Positions 7,664 through 17,330 of a DNA stretch of 64,000 bases are shown here, in pieces. The stretch comes from Arthrobacter sp. Leaf137 (GTDB taxonomy: Bacteria > Actinomycetota > Actinomycetes > Actinomycetales > Micrococcaceae): contig NZ_LMOI01000021.1 of the NCBI RefSeq assembly GCF_001423525.1, positions 141,240 to 205,239 on the forward strand, given 5' to 3'. Below the pieces are notes generated by a model that searched no databases, was not told where the DNA came from, and worked only from the letters and a program-made list of their open reading frames with translations. Position 1 is the first letter of the stretch. Every line of letters begins with the position of its first letter. The position numbers and the translations under genes were made by a program.

Positions 7664-9229
7664 TCAGCCGCGGTCGGCCCTGCGGCCCCGGCGGGTGGGA
7701 AGAGTGGCATCACCGGAGCCGTCGGCGTCGGCGCCTGATACGGGGGTGCTCGCCGGGTGTTCCGTAGCCCTGCGGGACCGTGCTTCGAGCGCCGCTGCGG
7801 CCAGCGCCCCCGTGTCCTCGACGCCCTCTGAAGGCAACCGGCCGCCGTCGTCCGTCCACTCCTTTGCTTCGCGCTGCCGGAATCCGGACGGCGCTGTCCG
7901 CGAAGTGCCCGGCGCAGCGTTGGCGCCGGCAGGGGTTACGACGGCGGGAGCCGCCTGCAGGATACCGGTGGCCTTGACCACCAGCACGGCGATGAGGGTG
8001 GTCACCGGGATGGCCAGCACCAGGCCGATTGAACCGACGAGGGTGCGGATGACCTCCTCGGAGAGTTCGGCGCTGGTGAGGGTCTCCCCCAGCGGCCGGT
8101 CGTACAGCATGACGATGATGAGGATGGGCAGGGCCGCTCCGGCGTAGGCGAACGCGATGGTGTACACGGTGGAGGCAATGTGGTCGCGGCCGATCCGCAT
8201 GGCCGACGTAAACAGCTTGCGTGCGCTGCTGTTGGGCGCCAGTTCGTAGAGTTCCCAGACGGCTGAGGACTGGGTGATGGTCACATCGTTGAGGACGCCC
8301 AGCCCGGAGATAATCAGTCCGCACAGGATCACCCCCGAAATGGAGATGTTCGCAGAGGTGTTGATCAGGGTGGTGGCGTCGTGGTTGCCCACCCCGGCGA
8401 GGTTCGCTGCGCTGGTGGCCCACCAGGCCAGGAGGGCCGTGATCGCCAGCCCGAACATCGTGCCGAGCAATGCGGTGGAGGTCCGGGCCGAGAAACCGTG
8501 GGCGAAGTACAGCACCCCGATCATGATCACCGTGGATCCCACCAGTGCCAGCAGCAGCGGCGGCTTGCCCTCCACCAGTCCGGGCAGCATGAAGCTGGCC
8601 AGCACGAAGTAGGCGCCCACCAGGCCGATCAGGGCCCGGAGTCCGCGCCAGCGGGCGACGGCGATGACCACGAAGGCGTACAGGATGGCTAGCAGGACAA
8701 TGGGCAGGGTCCGGACGAAGTCCACGAAAATGTACGCCGGCGAGCCCTGTGTGGAAGCCGCGCCCTGGGCATTGGAGAGGTTGAGGTAGCGGATCCGGTC
8801 GCCGGGCTTGACGCCGTGCGATGTGGCAACGTCCGGGTTGATGACTACCTTGACGGGGCTGCCGCCCTTGTCCGGTTCGGTGAACGCGAAAGTGCAGTTG
8901 GACCCCTGGGGCTGCTGGCCCGATCCCTGCTGGGGCCGGCCGCCCTGCCCCTGCTCCTGGGTGGCCACGCCCTGCATGCAGTTTTCCGTTGCCACATTCT
9001 TGATGGTCCCGGTATCGAAGGTCACTCCGGGAGCCGTCGAGTAGGGGTTGGCCAGCGAGATCCCGTCCTTGCTTCCGGACGGCCAGAGCATGGCCATCCC
9101 GGCGAGGGTGAGCAGTGTGATGGGGATCAGGATGGCGGCGAGGATACGGTTGGCCTTCCTGCGGGCAGCCATCGCCTGGGCCGTCGGCTCCGAATGATCT
9201 GTGGAAGCGTGGGAGTGTCCTGCGCCCAT
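7664..9229 (-). CDS. YibE/F family multi-pass membrane protein
   Basis: 521-residue integral membrane protein of the YibE/F family. One N-terminal helix (NRILAAILIPITLLTLAGMAM) is followed by an extracytoplasmic segment of about 120 residues. Then come seven or so helices containing the family signature LNDVTITQSSAVWELYELAP. The C-terminal 100 residues are hydrophilic and probably cytoplasmic. The family's biochemical role is not established; links to transport have been suggested. The N-terminus is His-rich (GAGHSHASTDH), which could bind metal, but this is only an inference. It converges with hmp with a gap of 6 bases, and is divergent from the hydrolase at 9313. Confidence 0.88.
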   Translation of the reverse strand: MGAGHSHASTDHSEPTAQAMAARRKANRILAAILIPITLLTLAGMAMLWPSGSKDGISLANPYSTAPGVTFDTGTIKNVATENCMQGVATQEQGQGGRPQQGSGQQPQGSNCTFAFTEPDKGGSPVKVVINPDVATSHGVKPGDRIRYLNLSNAQGAASTQGSPAYIFVDFVRTLPIVLLAILYAFVVIAVARWRGLRALIGLVGAYFVLASFMLPGLVEGKPPLLLALVGSTVIMIGVLYFAHGFSARTSTALLGTMFGLAITALLAWWATSAANLAGVGNHDATTLINTSANISISGVILCGLIISGLGVLNDVTITQSSAVWELYELAPNSSARKLFTSAMRIGRDHIASTVYTIAFAYAGAALPILIIVMLYDRPLGETLTSAELSEEVIRTLVGSIGLVLAIPVTTLIAVLVVKATGILQAAPAVVTPAGANAAPGTSRTAPSGFRQREAKEWTDDGGRLPSEGVEDTGALAAAALEARSRRATEHPASTPVSGADADGSGDATLPTRRGRRADRG

Positions 9230-9312
9230 CAGCAGTTGAACCTCATACGTTGAACTCTACGTGGGGCACCATAGGGTTGATAAATGGACCATTCGGACTT
9301 GGAGGTACCGGC

Positions 9313-10071
9313 GTGGGCAACCGTGACATGAAGGATAACGGCGGGGTGCAGACCGGGCAGCGGCCTGTGGTTCCCCTGCACCGGCCCGTACTGAACGTCC
9401 TGGCAGCGTCCGGACCAACGAGGGCCGTGGCTTTGGTGCTGCATGGCGGCAAGGCCCACAGCCGGGAACCCGTGGAGGCCCGCCACCTGAGTCCCGCCAG
9501 GATGGTTCCCTTTGCCCGGCACCTGCACCGCGCGGGCCGCAAGCACGGGCTGGCCGTCTGGTCCCTCCGCAACAGCGTCCGCGGATGGAACGGCAACGAC
9601 ATGTCGCCGCTGCAGGATGCAAAGTGGGCGCTGCAGCAGATCGAGGAAAGCCACCCCGGGGTTCCGGTCTTCCTGGTGGGGCACTCCATGGGCGGTTTGA
9701 CCGCCGTCTGCGCCGCGGACCACCCGCAGGTGGAGGCAGTAGTGGCGCTGGCCCCATGGCTGAGCCCGGAAACGCCGGCGGAGCGGGTTGCGGGCCGCAA
9801 GGTCCTGATCGTGCACGGGACCACTGACCACATGACCAGCCCCCGGCAGTCATTGGCGTTCGCGCGCCGCGCCAGCGCAAATGCGGCCAGCATGCAGTAC
9901 GTCTCGCTCAAGGGCGTTGGCCACTTCATGCTTCGCAAGGTCAGGATCTGGCACATCCTGGCCACCGGGTTCGTCATCCAGGCTTTTGCCGAAAGCACCG
10001 GAGCCCCGGTGCGCCCGGCCCGCGCCTTCGGCCAACTGCTGCCCGAAGGGTCAGTGCACGTAACCCTGTGA
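9313..10071 (+). CDS. Alpha/beta hydrolase, putative esterase or lipase
   Basis: Cytoplasmic alpha/beta-hydrolase of 252 residues. Visible elements: oxyanion region VLHGGKAHS, nucleophile elbow GHSMGG (Ser), acidic residue in IVHGTTDHMTSP, and catalytic His in KGVGHFML. Together these form a Ser-Asp-His triad. I start at GTG 9313 because GGAGG lies 8 bases upstream; the open frame reaches 21 codons further to ATG 9250 without a ribosome site. Physiological substrate unknown. It is followed 75 bases later by an acyltransferase gene on the same strand, so a role in lipid or acyl metabolism is possible but not shown. Confidence 0.85.
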   Translation: MGNRDMKDNGGVQTGQRPVVPLHRPVLNVLAASGPTRAVALVLHGGKAHSREPVEARHLSPARMVPFARHLHRAGRKHGLAVWSLRNSVRGWNGNDMSPLQDAKWALQQIEESHPGVPVFLVGHSMGGLTAVCAADHPQVEAVVALAPWLSPETPAERVAGRKVLIVHGTTDHMTSPRQSLAFARRASANAASMQYVSLKGVGHFMLRKVRIWHILATGFVIQAFAESTGAPVRPARAFGQLLPEGSVHVTL

Positions 10072-10146
10072 GCCGCAGCAACGTCAACGGGACCGGAGGG
10101 CGGGGCCTCCCTACCATCAGTCGCGTGCCCCCGGAAGGAGGCAGCC

Positions 10147-10968
10147 ATGCCCTGGCGACCGGCGCCCCATGACCGTTTCTACCGGCTGATCGTGCGCACC
10201 GGGCTGTTCCTCCGGTGGGCTTTCCGGGTAAGGGTCATCAGTACCGGAACCGGGCACCTGCCTCCCGCGGGGCTACGCAGCGGGGTGTCCCGCGCTGTGG
10301 TCCCCGGCACCGGAGCGGTTTTTGCCGTCACGCACTTCGGATACCTGGACTTCGCCGTCGCTGAACTGCTGGTTTGGAAGCATGCACGGGCGCAGCTGCG
10401 GTTCCTGATCCACCAGGGTGCGGCCGACCATTGGTTCGCGGGCCCGGCGGTCAGCGCCAGCGGCCATGTGGTGGTGGGGTACACCGGCCGGGCCGGCGCC
10501 TACGACGAGGCCGTCGCGAAGCTGCGTGCCGGCGAGTACCTCGCCGTCTTTCCGGAAGCGGGCGTGAGCCGCAGCTTCACAGTGCGCGGCTGCAGGACCG
10601 GTGCGGTCCGGATGGCGGCCGAAGCCGGAGTGCCGGTGATTCCCGTGTCCGTCTGGGGTGCGCACCGCCTGTTGACCCGCGGCCACGGATTCTCCCTGCG
10701 CCGGGCCTGGCGCGCACCGGTGCGGATCCATGTGGGCAGCGCGGTGACCTTTGCGCCGGATGTGGATGCCGGGGCGGCCACGGCGTCCCTGCGGGACATG
10801 CTCCAGGACGGGATCGACCGGTGCATCGCCGACTTTCCGCTGCAGCCGGAGCCCCGGGCCTGGTGGATGCCGGCGCACCTGGGCGGGGGCGCCCCCACCG
10901 AGGCCGAACGGAAAATCCTGGACAGAGACGACGAAGCCCGCGGCCGCCGTCGTGGTCCCCCCAACTAG
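10147..10968 (+). CDS. Lysophospholipid acyltransferase family protein (PlsC-like)
   Basis: Likely transfers an acyl chain to a lysophospholipid or related acceptor at the membrane. The 273-residue protein shows the HX4D catalytic motif in VTHFGYLDFA (His, then Asp five positions later) and a variant of block III (FPEAGVSRSF instead of FPEGTRS). It also has block IV (GVPVIPVSVWGAH). A hydrophobic N-terminal stretch (LFLRWAFRVRVI) may anchor it. Excellent ribosome site (AAGGAGG) before ATG 10147. The stop codon lies inside the left arm of a palindromic repeat. Family assignment is solid; acceptor specificity is not visible. Confidence 0.88.
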   Translation: MPWRPAPHDRFYRLIVRTGLFLRWAFRVRVISTGTGHLPPAGLRSGVSRAVVPGTGAVFAVTHFGYLDFAVAELLVWKHARAQLRFLIHQGAADHWFAGPAVSASGHVVVGYTGRAGAYDEAVAKLRAGEYLAVFPEAGVSRSFTVRGCRTGAVRMAAEAGVPVIPVSVWGAHRLLTRGHGFSLRRAWRAPVRIHVGSAVTFAPDVDAGAATASLRDMLQDGIDRCIADFPLQPEPRAWWMPAHLGGGAPTEAERKILDRDDEARGRRRGPPN

Positions 10969-11020
10969 GTCGCAGCAAATGTCGGAATGGAGCCGCATAA
11001 CGACATCTGCTGCGACCTAG
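10965..11020. repeat. Dispersed palindromic repeat, copy A
   Basis: Inverted repeat with 20-base arms at 10965-10984 and 11001-11020 (19 of 20 match) and a 16-base spacer. The left arm contains the acyltransferase stop codon. The arm core GGTCGCAG-N3-ATGTCG recurs at 29371-29436. It lies between convergent genes, so it may also act as a terminator, but no T-tract is seen. Confidence 0.8.
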
Positions 11021-11042
11021 TGCGGCTGCGGGCCGGGATTGC

Positions 11043-12095
11043 CTAGTCGGAGACCACCAGGGTCTCCGCCGCGGCCAGCCGGGCCTTTCCGCTTTCCAGC
11101 AGGGGTTCGACGGCGGCGCGCAGGGCTGCCATCGAATCGTCGAGTTCCAGCATGACCGGGTGCTGGTACGCAATGAGGGACAGCATGTCCCGGACGGCCT
11201 CGGCAGCGTCGTCGGCAGCCAGGGCAGGGTCATGGCCCACGAACACGTCCGTGGGTGCTCCCGGAGCGGCAGCATCCTGGCCCCCGGGCCCCACACCGGC
11301 GTCCGCCGCGTCCGTGGTTGCCGGGGCGGCGTAGCTGACCGCGAACGCCCGGATGCGGCCCTTCTTGCTGGGGGCCACCCCCTGGCCGAACGCCGATTCG
11401 GGCTGCGCCCGGAGGACGATGGCGCCGTGGGCTCCGGTGAGTTCGTCCAGGAACAGCTTCTGCACCTGGCCAACGGACAGCACTCCGGGCGAATCCCAGT
11501 CATGGATGGCGGTGTAGTACCGGCCCACCACGTCGGTCAGTTCAACCGATCCGGTGGCCAGGTCCATCACCACGTCGGATCCGGCGTTCTCGCCGCTGAC
11601 CGGCCGGCCGCCATGGTCCGTGTCCGGGAAGACCGGCAGCTTCAGCGCGCCCGGCTGCACAATCACCAGGCGTGAGCGCTGGATGGGCGCGAGGCCGGCG
11701 GCCCCGGCAAAGGCGGCACCCGGGGTGGCGGGCTCCACTTTGGCACGGAGCTTGGCCACGCCCGACGGCGCGTTGGCGGCTTCGCGGCGCAGCATGGCCA
11801 GGAGCGTGGCACCGATGCCGGCACGCCGGTGGTCCCGGGCCACCTCGATGTAGCTCCACAGGCGTTCCGGGTGCAGCGCCGCTTCATAGACGACGCCGGC
11901 GGCCACGGGGATGCCGACGCCGTCGATCACGTCTTCGGCAACGATGCAGCGCCGCCACGGCACTCCGCCGGTCCCGTTCGAGGACGGTGCAAGGGCGCTG
12001 CGGAACTGCCGGGCCTGCGCGGTTTCCGGGCCGCCCCAGATCTCCAGGAGGGCGAGGTCGTCACCGTCGCGCCATTCGCGGTATTCGATGGCCAT
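11043..12095 (-). CDS. GNAT family N-acetyltransferase
   Basis: 350-residue protein with a GNAT fold in the N-terminal half: YREWRDGDDLALLEIW at the start, then the acetyl-CoA-binding motif A, EVARDHRRAGIGATLLAMLRREA. The C-terminal half (about 170-350) does not show a second clear acetyl-CoA motif and may bind the acceptor. Start at ATG 12095 is 2 bases after the glyS stop, so it is translationally linked to glycyl-tRNA synthetase. The acceptor is unknown; tRNA or amino-acid related chemistry is suggested only by position. Family good, substrate open. Confidence 0.85.
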   Translation of the reverse strand: MAIEYREWRDGDDLALLEIWGGPETAQARQFRSALAPSSNGTGGVPWRRCIVAEDVIDGVGIPVAAGVVYEAALHPERLWSYIEVARDHRRAGIGATLLAMLRREAANAPSGVAKLRAKVEPATPGAAFAGAAGLAPIQRSRLVIVQPGALKLPVFPDTDHGGRPVSGENAGSDVVMDLATGSVELTDVVGRYYTAIHDWDSPGVLSVGQVQKLFLDELTGAHGAIVLRAQPESAFGQGVAPSKKGRIRAFAVSYAAPATTDAADAGVGPGGQDAAAPGAPTDVFVGHDPALAADDAAEAVRDMLSLIAYQHPVMLELDDSMAALRAAVEPLLESGKARLAAAETLVVSD

Positions 12096-12097
12096 GG

Positions 12098-13483
12098 CTA
12101 GGCGCCGATCAGGCGTGCGGCCAGGTAGCCCTCCACCTTGTCCAGGGAGACCCGTTCCTGGCTCATGGTGTCGCGTTCGCGGATGGTCACGGCCTGGTCC
12201 TCGAGCGTATCGAAGTCCACGGTGATGCAGAACGGGGTGCCGATCTCATCCTGGCGGCGGTAACGGCGGCCAATGGCACCGGCGTCGTCAAAGTCGATGT
12301 TCCAGTTCTTGCGGAGCTGGGCAGCGAGGTCCTTGGCCTTCGGAGACAGGGCCTCGTTGCGGCTCAGCGGCAACACGGCAGCCTTCACCGGAGCCAGGCG
12401 CGGGTCCAGCTTGAGCACGGTGCGGACGTCGACGCCGCCCTTGGCGTTGGGTGCCTCATCCTCGGTGTACGCGTCGATCAGGAACGCCATGAAGGAGCGG
12501 GTCAGGCCGGCGGCAGGTTCGATCACGTACGGGGTGTAGCGCTCGTTGGTGGCCTGGTTGAAGTAGCTCAGGTCCGTGCCGGAGGCCTTGGCGTGGGTGG
12601 AAAGGTCGAAGTCCGTGCGGTTGGCCACGCCTTCCAGCTCGCCCCATTCGGAGCCCTGGAACCCGAAGCGGTACTCGATGTCCGTGGTGCCCTTCGAGTA
12701 GTGGCTGAGCTTCTCCAGCGGGTGCTCGAAGAACCGCAGGTTCTCCTCACGGATGCCCAGGCCGGTGTACCAGGCCATCCGCTCCTTCATCCAGTACTGG
12801 TGCCACTCTTCGTCAGTTCCCGGCTCGACGAAGAACTCCATTTCCATCTGTTCGAACTCGCGGGTGCGGAAGATGAAGTTGCCCGGCGTGATCTCGTTGC
12901 GGAAGGACTTGCCGATCTGGCCGATGCCGAACGGCGGCTTCTTCCGCGAGGTGGTGAGGACGTTGTTGAAGTTCACGAAGATGCCCTGCGCGGTTTCCGG
13001 GCGCAGGTAGTGCAGCCCCTCCTCGCTGGCAACCGGGCCCAGGTAGGTCTTGAGCAGGCCGGAGAACTCCTGCGGTTCGGTCCATTCGCCGCGGGTGCCG
13101 CAGTTGGCGCAGGCGATGTCCTTCAGGCCGTTTTCCGCCGGGCGGCCCTTCTTTTCCTCGTACTCTTCTTCGAGGTGGTCCGCGCGGTACCGCTTGTGGC
13201 AGGACAGGCACTCCACCAGGGGGTCGGAGAAGACATCAACGTGGCCGGACGCTTCCCAGACCTGCTTGGGGAGGATGACCGAGGAGTCCAGGCCCACCAC
13301 GTCTTCGCGGCCGCGGACCATGGACTGCCACCACTGGCGCTTGATGTTTTCCTTCAGTTCGGCGCCGAGGGGCCCGTAGTCCCAGGCTGAACGCGAACCT
13401 CCGTAGATCTCACCGGCCTGGAACACGAAGCCCCTCCGCTTGGAGAGGGAAATGACCTGGTCGAGGACGGATTTTGCTGCCAT
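12098..13483 (-). CDS. glyS: Glycyl-tRNA synthetase, class II
   Basis: Charges tRNA-Gly with glycine. This is the single-chain alpha2 type found in actinobacteria, archaea and eukaryotes rather than the alpha2beta2 type. At 461 residues it matches the family. The N-terminus ([29 protein letters not shown]) is characteristic. [15 protein letters not shown] and CANCGTRG form a zinc-ribbon-like pair, [12 protein letters not shown] is the class II motif 2 region, and the C-terminal anticodon-binding domain contains [22 protein letters not shown] precedes ATG 13483. A GNAT gene follows directly. Confidence 0.97.
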   Translation of the reverse strand: MAAKSVLDQVISLSKRRGFVFQAGEIYGGSRSAWDYGPLGAELKENIKRQWWQSMVRGREDVVGLDSSVILPKQVWEASGHVDVFSDPLVECLSCHKRYRADHLEEEYEEKKGRPAENGLKDIACANCGTRGEWTEPQEFSGLLKTYLGPVASEEGLHYLRPETAQGIFVNFNNVLTTSRKKPPFGIGQIGKSFRNEITPGNFIFRTREFEQMEMEFFVEPGTDEEWHQYWMKERMAWYTGLGIREENLRFFEHPLEKLSHYSKGTTDIEYRFGFQGSEWGELEGVANRTDFDLSTHAKASGTDLSYFNQATNERYTPYVIEPAAGLTRSFMAFLIDAYTEDEAPNAKGGVDVRTVLKLDPRLAPVKAAVLPLSRNEALSPKAKDLAAQLRKNWNIDFDDAGAIGRRYRRQDEIGTPFCITVDFDTLEDQAVTIRERDTMSQERVSLDKVEGYLAARLIGA

Positions 13484-13612
13484 GGGGGTAACTCCAATTT
13501 CTACAGGGCCGCTGGGTGCGGTCCGCGGTTTTCAGGCCACGCACGGCACCGGATGTGGGGCACGACCGGTGCCCTGGCGGGCGGATGAAGGGATGCGTGA
13601 AAGCTGCGTTTC

Positions 13613-14614
13613 CTAGCCTACCGGCCGCCGTCCACGGAGCGCGCCCCGCGGCCACGGCAGTGTTGCCAGGATGATGGCTGCCAGGGTCAGGATGGTGCCC
13701 AGGACTGTGGGAAGGGCCACCACGCTGCCCGGGGCCGGCACGAAGACGTCCAGGGCCAGCGAACCCATCAGCTGCCCCGCAATCATGCCCAGGCCGGTGA
13801 CCAGGACGCCGAGGGTCCGGACCAGGAGGGCGCCCAGGCCGATGAACACACAGCCCATGGGACCGCCCAGGTAGTACCACCACTCCGCCGGCAGCGGGTT
13901 TCCGGGGCCAGCCACCACCACTTTGATGCCCAGCACCGTCCAAAGGACCAGGCAGCCGGCGATGAAGTTGACCAGGGTGGCGGCAATCGGGGTGCCGTAG
14001 TGAACGGTTGCGGTGCCGTTCATCGCCTGCTGGAAACTCATCAGGAAGCCCGCCGCAACGGGCAGCAGGAGGGGCAACAGCAGGGCGGCAGCCCCGCCGT
14101 CGGATTCCGCACCGGAGCCGGATGTGGCGAATCGCGGGGACACGGCCCAGGCGACAGCGGCGATGGTGAGGATGCAGCCGACAATGCGGATGCCGGTGAC
14201 GGATTTCTTGCCCGCGGGGCCCAGGCCCAGCCGGTCCACCAGCAGGCCGCTGACCGTCTGGCCCGTGACGGTGGCCACCGTAAAGAGCGCCACGCCCAGG
14301 ATGCCGACAGTGAAGGTCTGGGCAAACACGAACAGTGCGCCGATTCCGCCGGCCAGGACATAGGCGGGCGGGAAAGCTCTGCTGCGGACGGCGGGAATGA
14401 TCCGGGCAAGGCCGGCCCGGCCACGCGGCAGCAGCAGCGAGATGAGGATCATGACCAGCAGTCCTGTGCTGAAGCTCACCACCGCGGCGCTGATGCCGTC
14501 GTCCAGCCGGGCACCCAGGGCGCCGTTAATCCGGCCCTGGACGGGAATGGCAAGGCCTGCGCCCACCGCCAGCGGCAGGCCTGCAAGCACGGGCAGGCGG
14601 GAGGTGGAGGTCAT
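13613..14614 (-). CDS. DMT family transporter (DUF606/YdcZ-type)
   Basis: 333-residue membrane protein with about ten hydrophobic helices arranged as two similar halves (AIPVQGRINGALG in the first half, FQQAMNGTATVHYGTPIAATLVNF in the second). This is the duplicated DUF606 pattern within the drug/metabolite transporter superfamily. Substrate unknown. I place the start at ATG 14614, which has AAGGTGG 6 bases upstream; GTG 14623 is a possible earlier start. It is divergent from the S4-domain gene, with a spacer of only 32 bases. Confidence 0.83.
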   Translation of the reverse strand: MTSTSRLPVLAGLPLAVGAGLAIPVQGRINGALGARLDDGISAAVVSFSTGLLVMILISLLLPRGRAGLARIIPAVRSRAFPPAYVLAGGIGALFVFAQTFTVGILGVALFTVATVTGQTVSGLLVDRLGLGPAGKKSVTGIRIVGCILTIAAVAWAVSPRFATSGSGAESDGGAAALLLPLLLPVAAGFLMSFQQAMNGTATVHYGTPIAATLVNFIAGCLVLWTVLGIKVVVAGPGNPLPAEWWYYLGGPMGCVFIGLGALLVRTLGVLVTGLGMIAGQLMGSLALDVFVPAPGSVVALPTVLGTILTLAAIILATLPWPRGALRGRRPVG

Positions 14615-14646
14615 TGGATCCACCTTACGTCAGGCATTATTGCTCT

Positions 14647-14877
14647 ATGAGCATCCCCGTTGACGACGTCCCCATCCGCGACAGCATGATCCGGCTGGGC
14701 CAGCTGCTGAAGCTTGCCAACCTCGTGGAGGACGGCGTGGAAGCGGCTGAGCTGATCAAGAACGGGCTGGTGAAGGTCAACGGCGAGATCGACGACCGCC
14801 GCGGCCGGCAGCTCCACAACGGCGACACCGTCACCGTGAACGGCCAGACCGTGCGGGTGGTCGCGCCGGAGGCCTGA
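14647..14877 (+). CDS. S4-domain RNA-binding protein
   Basis: 76-residue basic/acidic mixed protein consisting almost wholly of an S4 RNA-binding domain: IRLGQLLKLANLVEDGVEAAELIKNGLVKVNGEIDDRRGRQLHNGDTV. It resembles the small YaaA/YlmH/RqcP-type single S4 proteins that bind rRNA or tRNA on the ribosome. Start at ATG 14647 (MSIPVDD); no clear Shine-Dalgarno sequence, so it may be translated from a leaderless or short-leader mRNA. The exact RNA target is unknown. Confidence 0.85.
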   Translation: MSIPVDDVPIRDSMIRLGQLLKLANLVEDGVEAAELIKNGLVKVNGEIDDRRGRQLHNGDTVTVNGQTVRVVAPEA

Positions 14878-14982
14878 CCACCCCCGGCACCCCGCCTGCT
14901 GCACCTTCCCCGCTGCGCCCTGCCTGCCGCCCCCTGCGGCAACCGGGCTTGGCGCCCGGGCCGCCGCCCGTCGTCGTTCGCC

Positions 14983-15633
14983 CTATTTCTTCAGGACCTC
15001 GTGGGTGAGGAATTCGCCAACGTGGCCGATCTCCTGCTGGTTGATGCCGTGCCACATTCCCGTGTAGAGCACCTTGGTGAGCTTGACGTGCTTGCGTACC
15101 CAGCCCATGGTGAAGTCGATCTTGTCCTCCGTGATCACCGGATCCTGCTGGTCCCTGCCCCAGAACATGGGCACGGTGCCGTCCAGTTGGGCATCCTTGA
15201 AGGTGGGGTCGTCACCGGCGTCCACCACGAATCCTGAAAGTCCGACGACGGCTGCGAAGTCCGCGGGCCGCTGCCGCAGGAGGGTGGTGGCCATGGCCAT
15301 ACCCATGGAGAAGCCGAGCAGGGAGACGGAGGGGTGCCCTTCCTTGATGGTGTCGATCCAGTCCAGGACGTACGCCGAGGCCTTCTTGACCCGTTCCAGC
15401 GAATAGTCGATCGAGGCCGTCAACGGGAACCAGGTAAAGCCCGGGCCCATGGCGATCGGGGCACGGACGGAGGCGACGGCGAACCCGCCGGGCAGGAGGT
15501 CCGCGAGGCTGAGCAGGTCCTGCTCGTTGGCGCCGTACCCGTGCAGGAGCACCAGCAGGGGTTTACCGTCCCGCTCGCCTTCAGGGTGCGACCACAGGAC
15601 GACGGGGGCAGGAAATACTTCGGCTTCAGTCAT
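14983..15633 (-). CDS. Alpha/beta hydrolase, phospholipase/carboxylesterase type
   Basis: 216-residue serine esterase of the phospholipase/carboxylesterase (YpfH/EstB) group. Visible: LLHGYGANEQDLLSLADLLP at the oxyanion strand, nucleophile elbow LLGFSMGMAMA, PMFWGRDQQDPVI carrying the acidic residue, and a His in MWHGINQQEIGHV. Start taken at ATG 15633 (MTEAEVFP) with GGA upstream; ATG 15642 is equally possible. The longer open frame to 15762 would overlap the divergent SGNH gene. Natural substrate unknown. Confidence 0.86.
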   Translation of the reverse strand: MTEAEVFPAPVVLWSHPEGERDGKPLLVLLHGYGANEQDLLSLADLLPGGFAVASVRAPIAMGPGFTWFPLTASIDYSLERVKKASAYVLDWIDTIKEGHPSVSLLGFSMGMAMATTLLRQRPADFAAVVGLSGFVVDAGDDPTFKDAQLDGTVPMFWGRDQQDPVITEDKIDFTMGWVRKHVKLTKVLYTGMWHGINQQEIGHVGEFLTHEVLKK

Positions 15634-15711
15634 GGTTTCCATTCTTACAGTTACCCGAAAGTAACAACCTACGTTCGCGTAGGCAGCGAGGCGGAAGGCA
15701 GGATAGGACCC

Positions 15712-16581
15712 GTGACTGACGCAAGCCCCCTCCAAAGCCCCATCACGGACACCGGATCCCACCCCTGGACCCGGTACGTGGCCATGGGCGACTCCTTCAC
15801 CGAGGGCATCGGCGACCCCGAACCCTCAAGCCCCGGCGGCTACCGCGGCTGGGCGGACCGCGTGGCCGAAGAGCTGGGCCGTACGCTGCCCGACTTCGCC
15901 TACGCCAACCTTGCCGTCCGCGGCCGGTTGCTCCAGCAGATCGTCGACCAGCAGCTCGCTCCCGCCCTGGAGCTCAAGCCCGACCTGGTGACGCTGTCCG
16001 CAGGCGGCAACGACCTGATCCGCCCCGGCGGAGACCCCGACGCCCTGGCCGAAAAGCTGGACTCCGTAGTGCAGATCCTGTCCATGGGCGGAGCCACGGT
16101 GGTGCTGTTCAACGGGCCGGACACCGGCTCTTCGGTGCTGGGCAGGATCCGCAGCAAGGTGGCCATCTACAACGAGAACCTGCGGACCGTCGCAGCGCGG
16201 CACGACGCCGTGATTGCGGACATGTGGTCCCTCCGGCAGCTCAGCGACCCCCAGATGTGGGACCAGGACCGCCTCCACTTCTCTCCGCTGGGCCACCACA
16301 CCATCGCAGCCATGGTGCTTGAGTCCCTGAACGTGGATCATGGCCTGGAACCTCTCCTGCCCAAGGACCTGCCCCCTCGCACCTGGCGCCAGGCACGCAG
16401 CGGTGACCTCGTGTGGGCGCGCGAATATTTCGTGCCGTGGGTGCTGCGCCGCCTGCGCAACCAGTCGTCCGGCGACGGCGTCACTGCCAAGCGTCCGACG
16501 CCTGGCCCCGCCTTTGGGCCGGGCGTTCCCCTGGGTTCGGGGGAAGGTCCGCTGGGAACCGCCGACGCAGCGCGGCGCTGA
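15712..16581 (+). CDS. SGNH/GDSL-family hydrolase
   Basis: Putative esterase or lipase of 289 residues. It shows the four SGNH blocks: AMGDSFTEGIGD (catalytic Ser), ANLAVRGRLLQQ (Gly), SAGGNDLIRPGGD (Asn) and QDRLHFSPLGHHTIA (Asp and His). No signal peptide is seen, so a cytoplasmic enzyme is likely. GTG 15712 is chosen as start because a purine-rich GGATAGGA precedes it and residues upstream are not conserved-looking. The C-terminal 60 residues are basic and proline-rich. Divergent from the esterase at 14983. Confidence 0.88.
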   Translation: MTDASPLQSPITDTGSHPWTRYVAMGDSFTEGIGDPEPSSPGGYRGWADRVAEELGRTLPDFAYANLAVRGRLLQQIVDQQLAPALELKPDLVTLSAGGNDLIRPGGDPDALAEKLDSVVQILSMGGATVVLFNGPDTGSSVLGRIRSKVAIYNENLRTVAARHDAVIADMWSLRQLSDPQMWDQDRLHFSPLGHHTIAAMVLESLNVDHGLEPLLPKDLPPRTWRQARSGDLVWAREYFVPWVLRRLRNQSSGDGVTAKRPTPGPAFGPGVPLGSGEGPLGTADAARR

Positions 16582-16682
16582 GCTGCTCTGCTCTGCTCTG
16601 CGGCAGCTTGCTGGTGGCCGCCGGAACGGCATGCGGTCCGTGACCGTTAAGCTGGAAAGACCCACTCGAGAGGCGCAGCACC

Positions 16683-17270
16683 GTGAGTAACCTGTTTTTC
16701 TGGATCATCATCCTGTCATTCGTGATCCCGATGGCCATGCGCATGTACCGGAAATCGGTGGCCAAGCGGAACCATGACCAGAGCTTTTCCGGTCGGTACC
16801 CCGAGCAGTTCCCAGGCGCCGGCCAGTATCCCGGCAGCCAGGACCCGGGCGGCCAGTTCCCCGGTTCGGCCGGGCCGCAGAGCAGGCAGCCGCGTGATGG
16901 CTACACCCAGCAGGACTACTACTCGGGCGGGTTCCGTCAGATTGGGCAGCAGGCGCCGAACGTTCCGCAGCCCGGACCCTACCAGTACGGCCAGCCGCCG
17001 GTTCCCGGCCAGGCCGGGCAGCCCTTTGGACAGCCGCCGTACGGGGAGCAGCAGTTCAACCAGCCTCCCTACAACCAGCCGCAGCCCGGCCAGCAGCAGC
17101 CCGGGTACTCCGCGCCGGAACAGCCGGCAGCGCCCGCCACTCCCCCGCCGCCGTCGGCTCCGCAGGGATTCCGGGCGCGGAAGCTCGCGGAACTGGATCA
17201 GAAGTACAGCGACGGCGAAATGTCCATGGAGGACTACATGGCCCGCCGCAGCGAAATCATGAACGGCTAG
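16683..17270 (+). CDS. SHOCT-domain protein with N-terminal membrane helix
   Basis: 195-residue protein. A hydrophobic N-terminal segment (NLFFWIIILSFVIPMAMRMY, residues 2-21) anchors it. A long Pro/Gln/Gly/Tyr-rich disordered middle (about 35-155) follows. It ends in a short SHOCT domain (RKLAELDQKYSDGEMSMEDYMARRSEIM), a small C-terminal oligomerisation module. GTG start at 16683. The low-complexity middle is typical of actinobacterial cell-envelope proteins. No enzymatic function is implied. Downstream lies an inverted repeat shared with the convergent metX. Confidence 0.75.
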   Translation: MSNLFFWIIILSFVIPMAMRMYRKSVAKRNHDQSFSGRYPEQFPGAGQYPGSQDPGGQFPGSAGPQSRQPRDGYTQQDYYSGGFRQIGQQAPNVPQPGPYQYGQPPVPGQAGQPFGQPPYGEQQFNQPPYNQPQPGQQQPGYSAPEQPAAPATPPPPSAPQGFRARKLAELDQKYSDGEMSMEDYMARRSEIMNG

Positions 17271-17330
17271 CCTGGGCCGCAGAAGCCCTTTGAGCGTCCC
17301 CCGGGCGTCATCAAGTCCCCCGGACCCATC

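Noticed and set aside
13484..13612. Possible T-box leader upstream of glyS
   Set aside because: The minus-strand leader has some hairpins but no convincing T-box core (GGTGGTACCGCG-type) or specifier loop was found.
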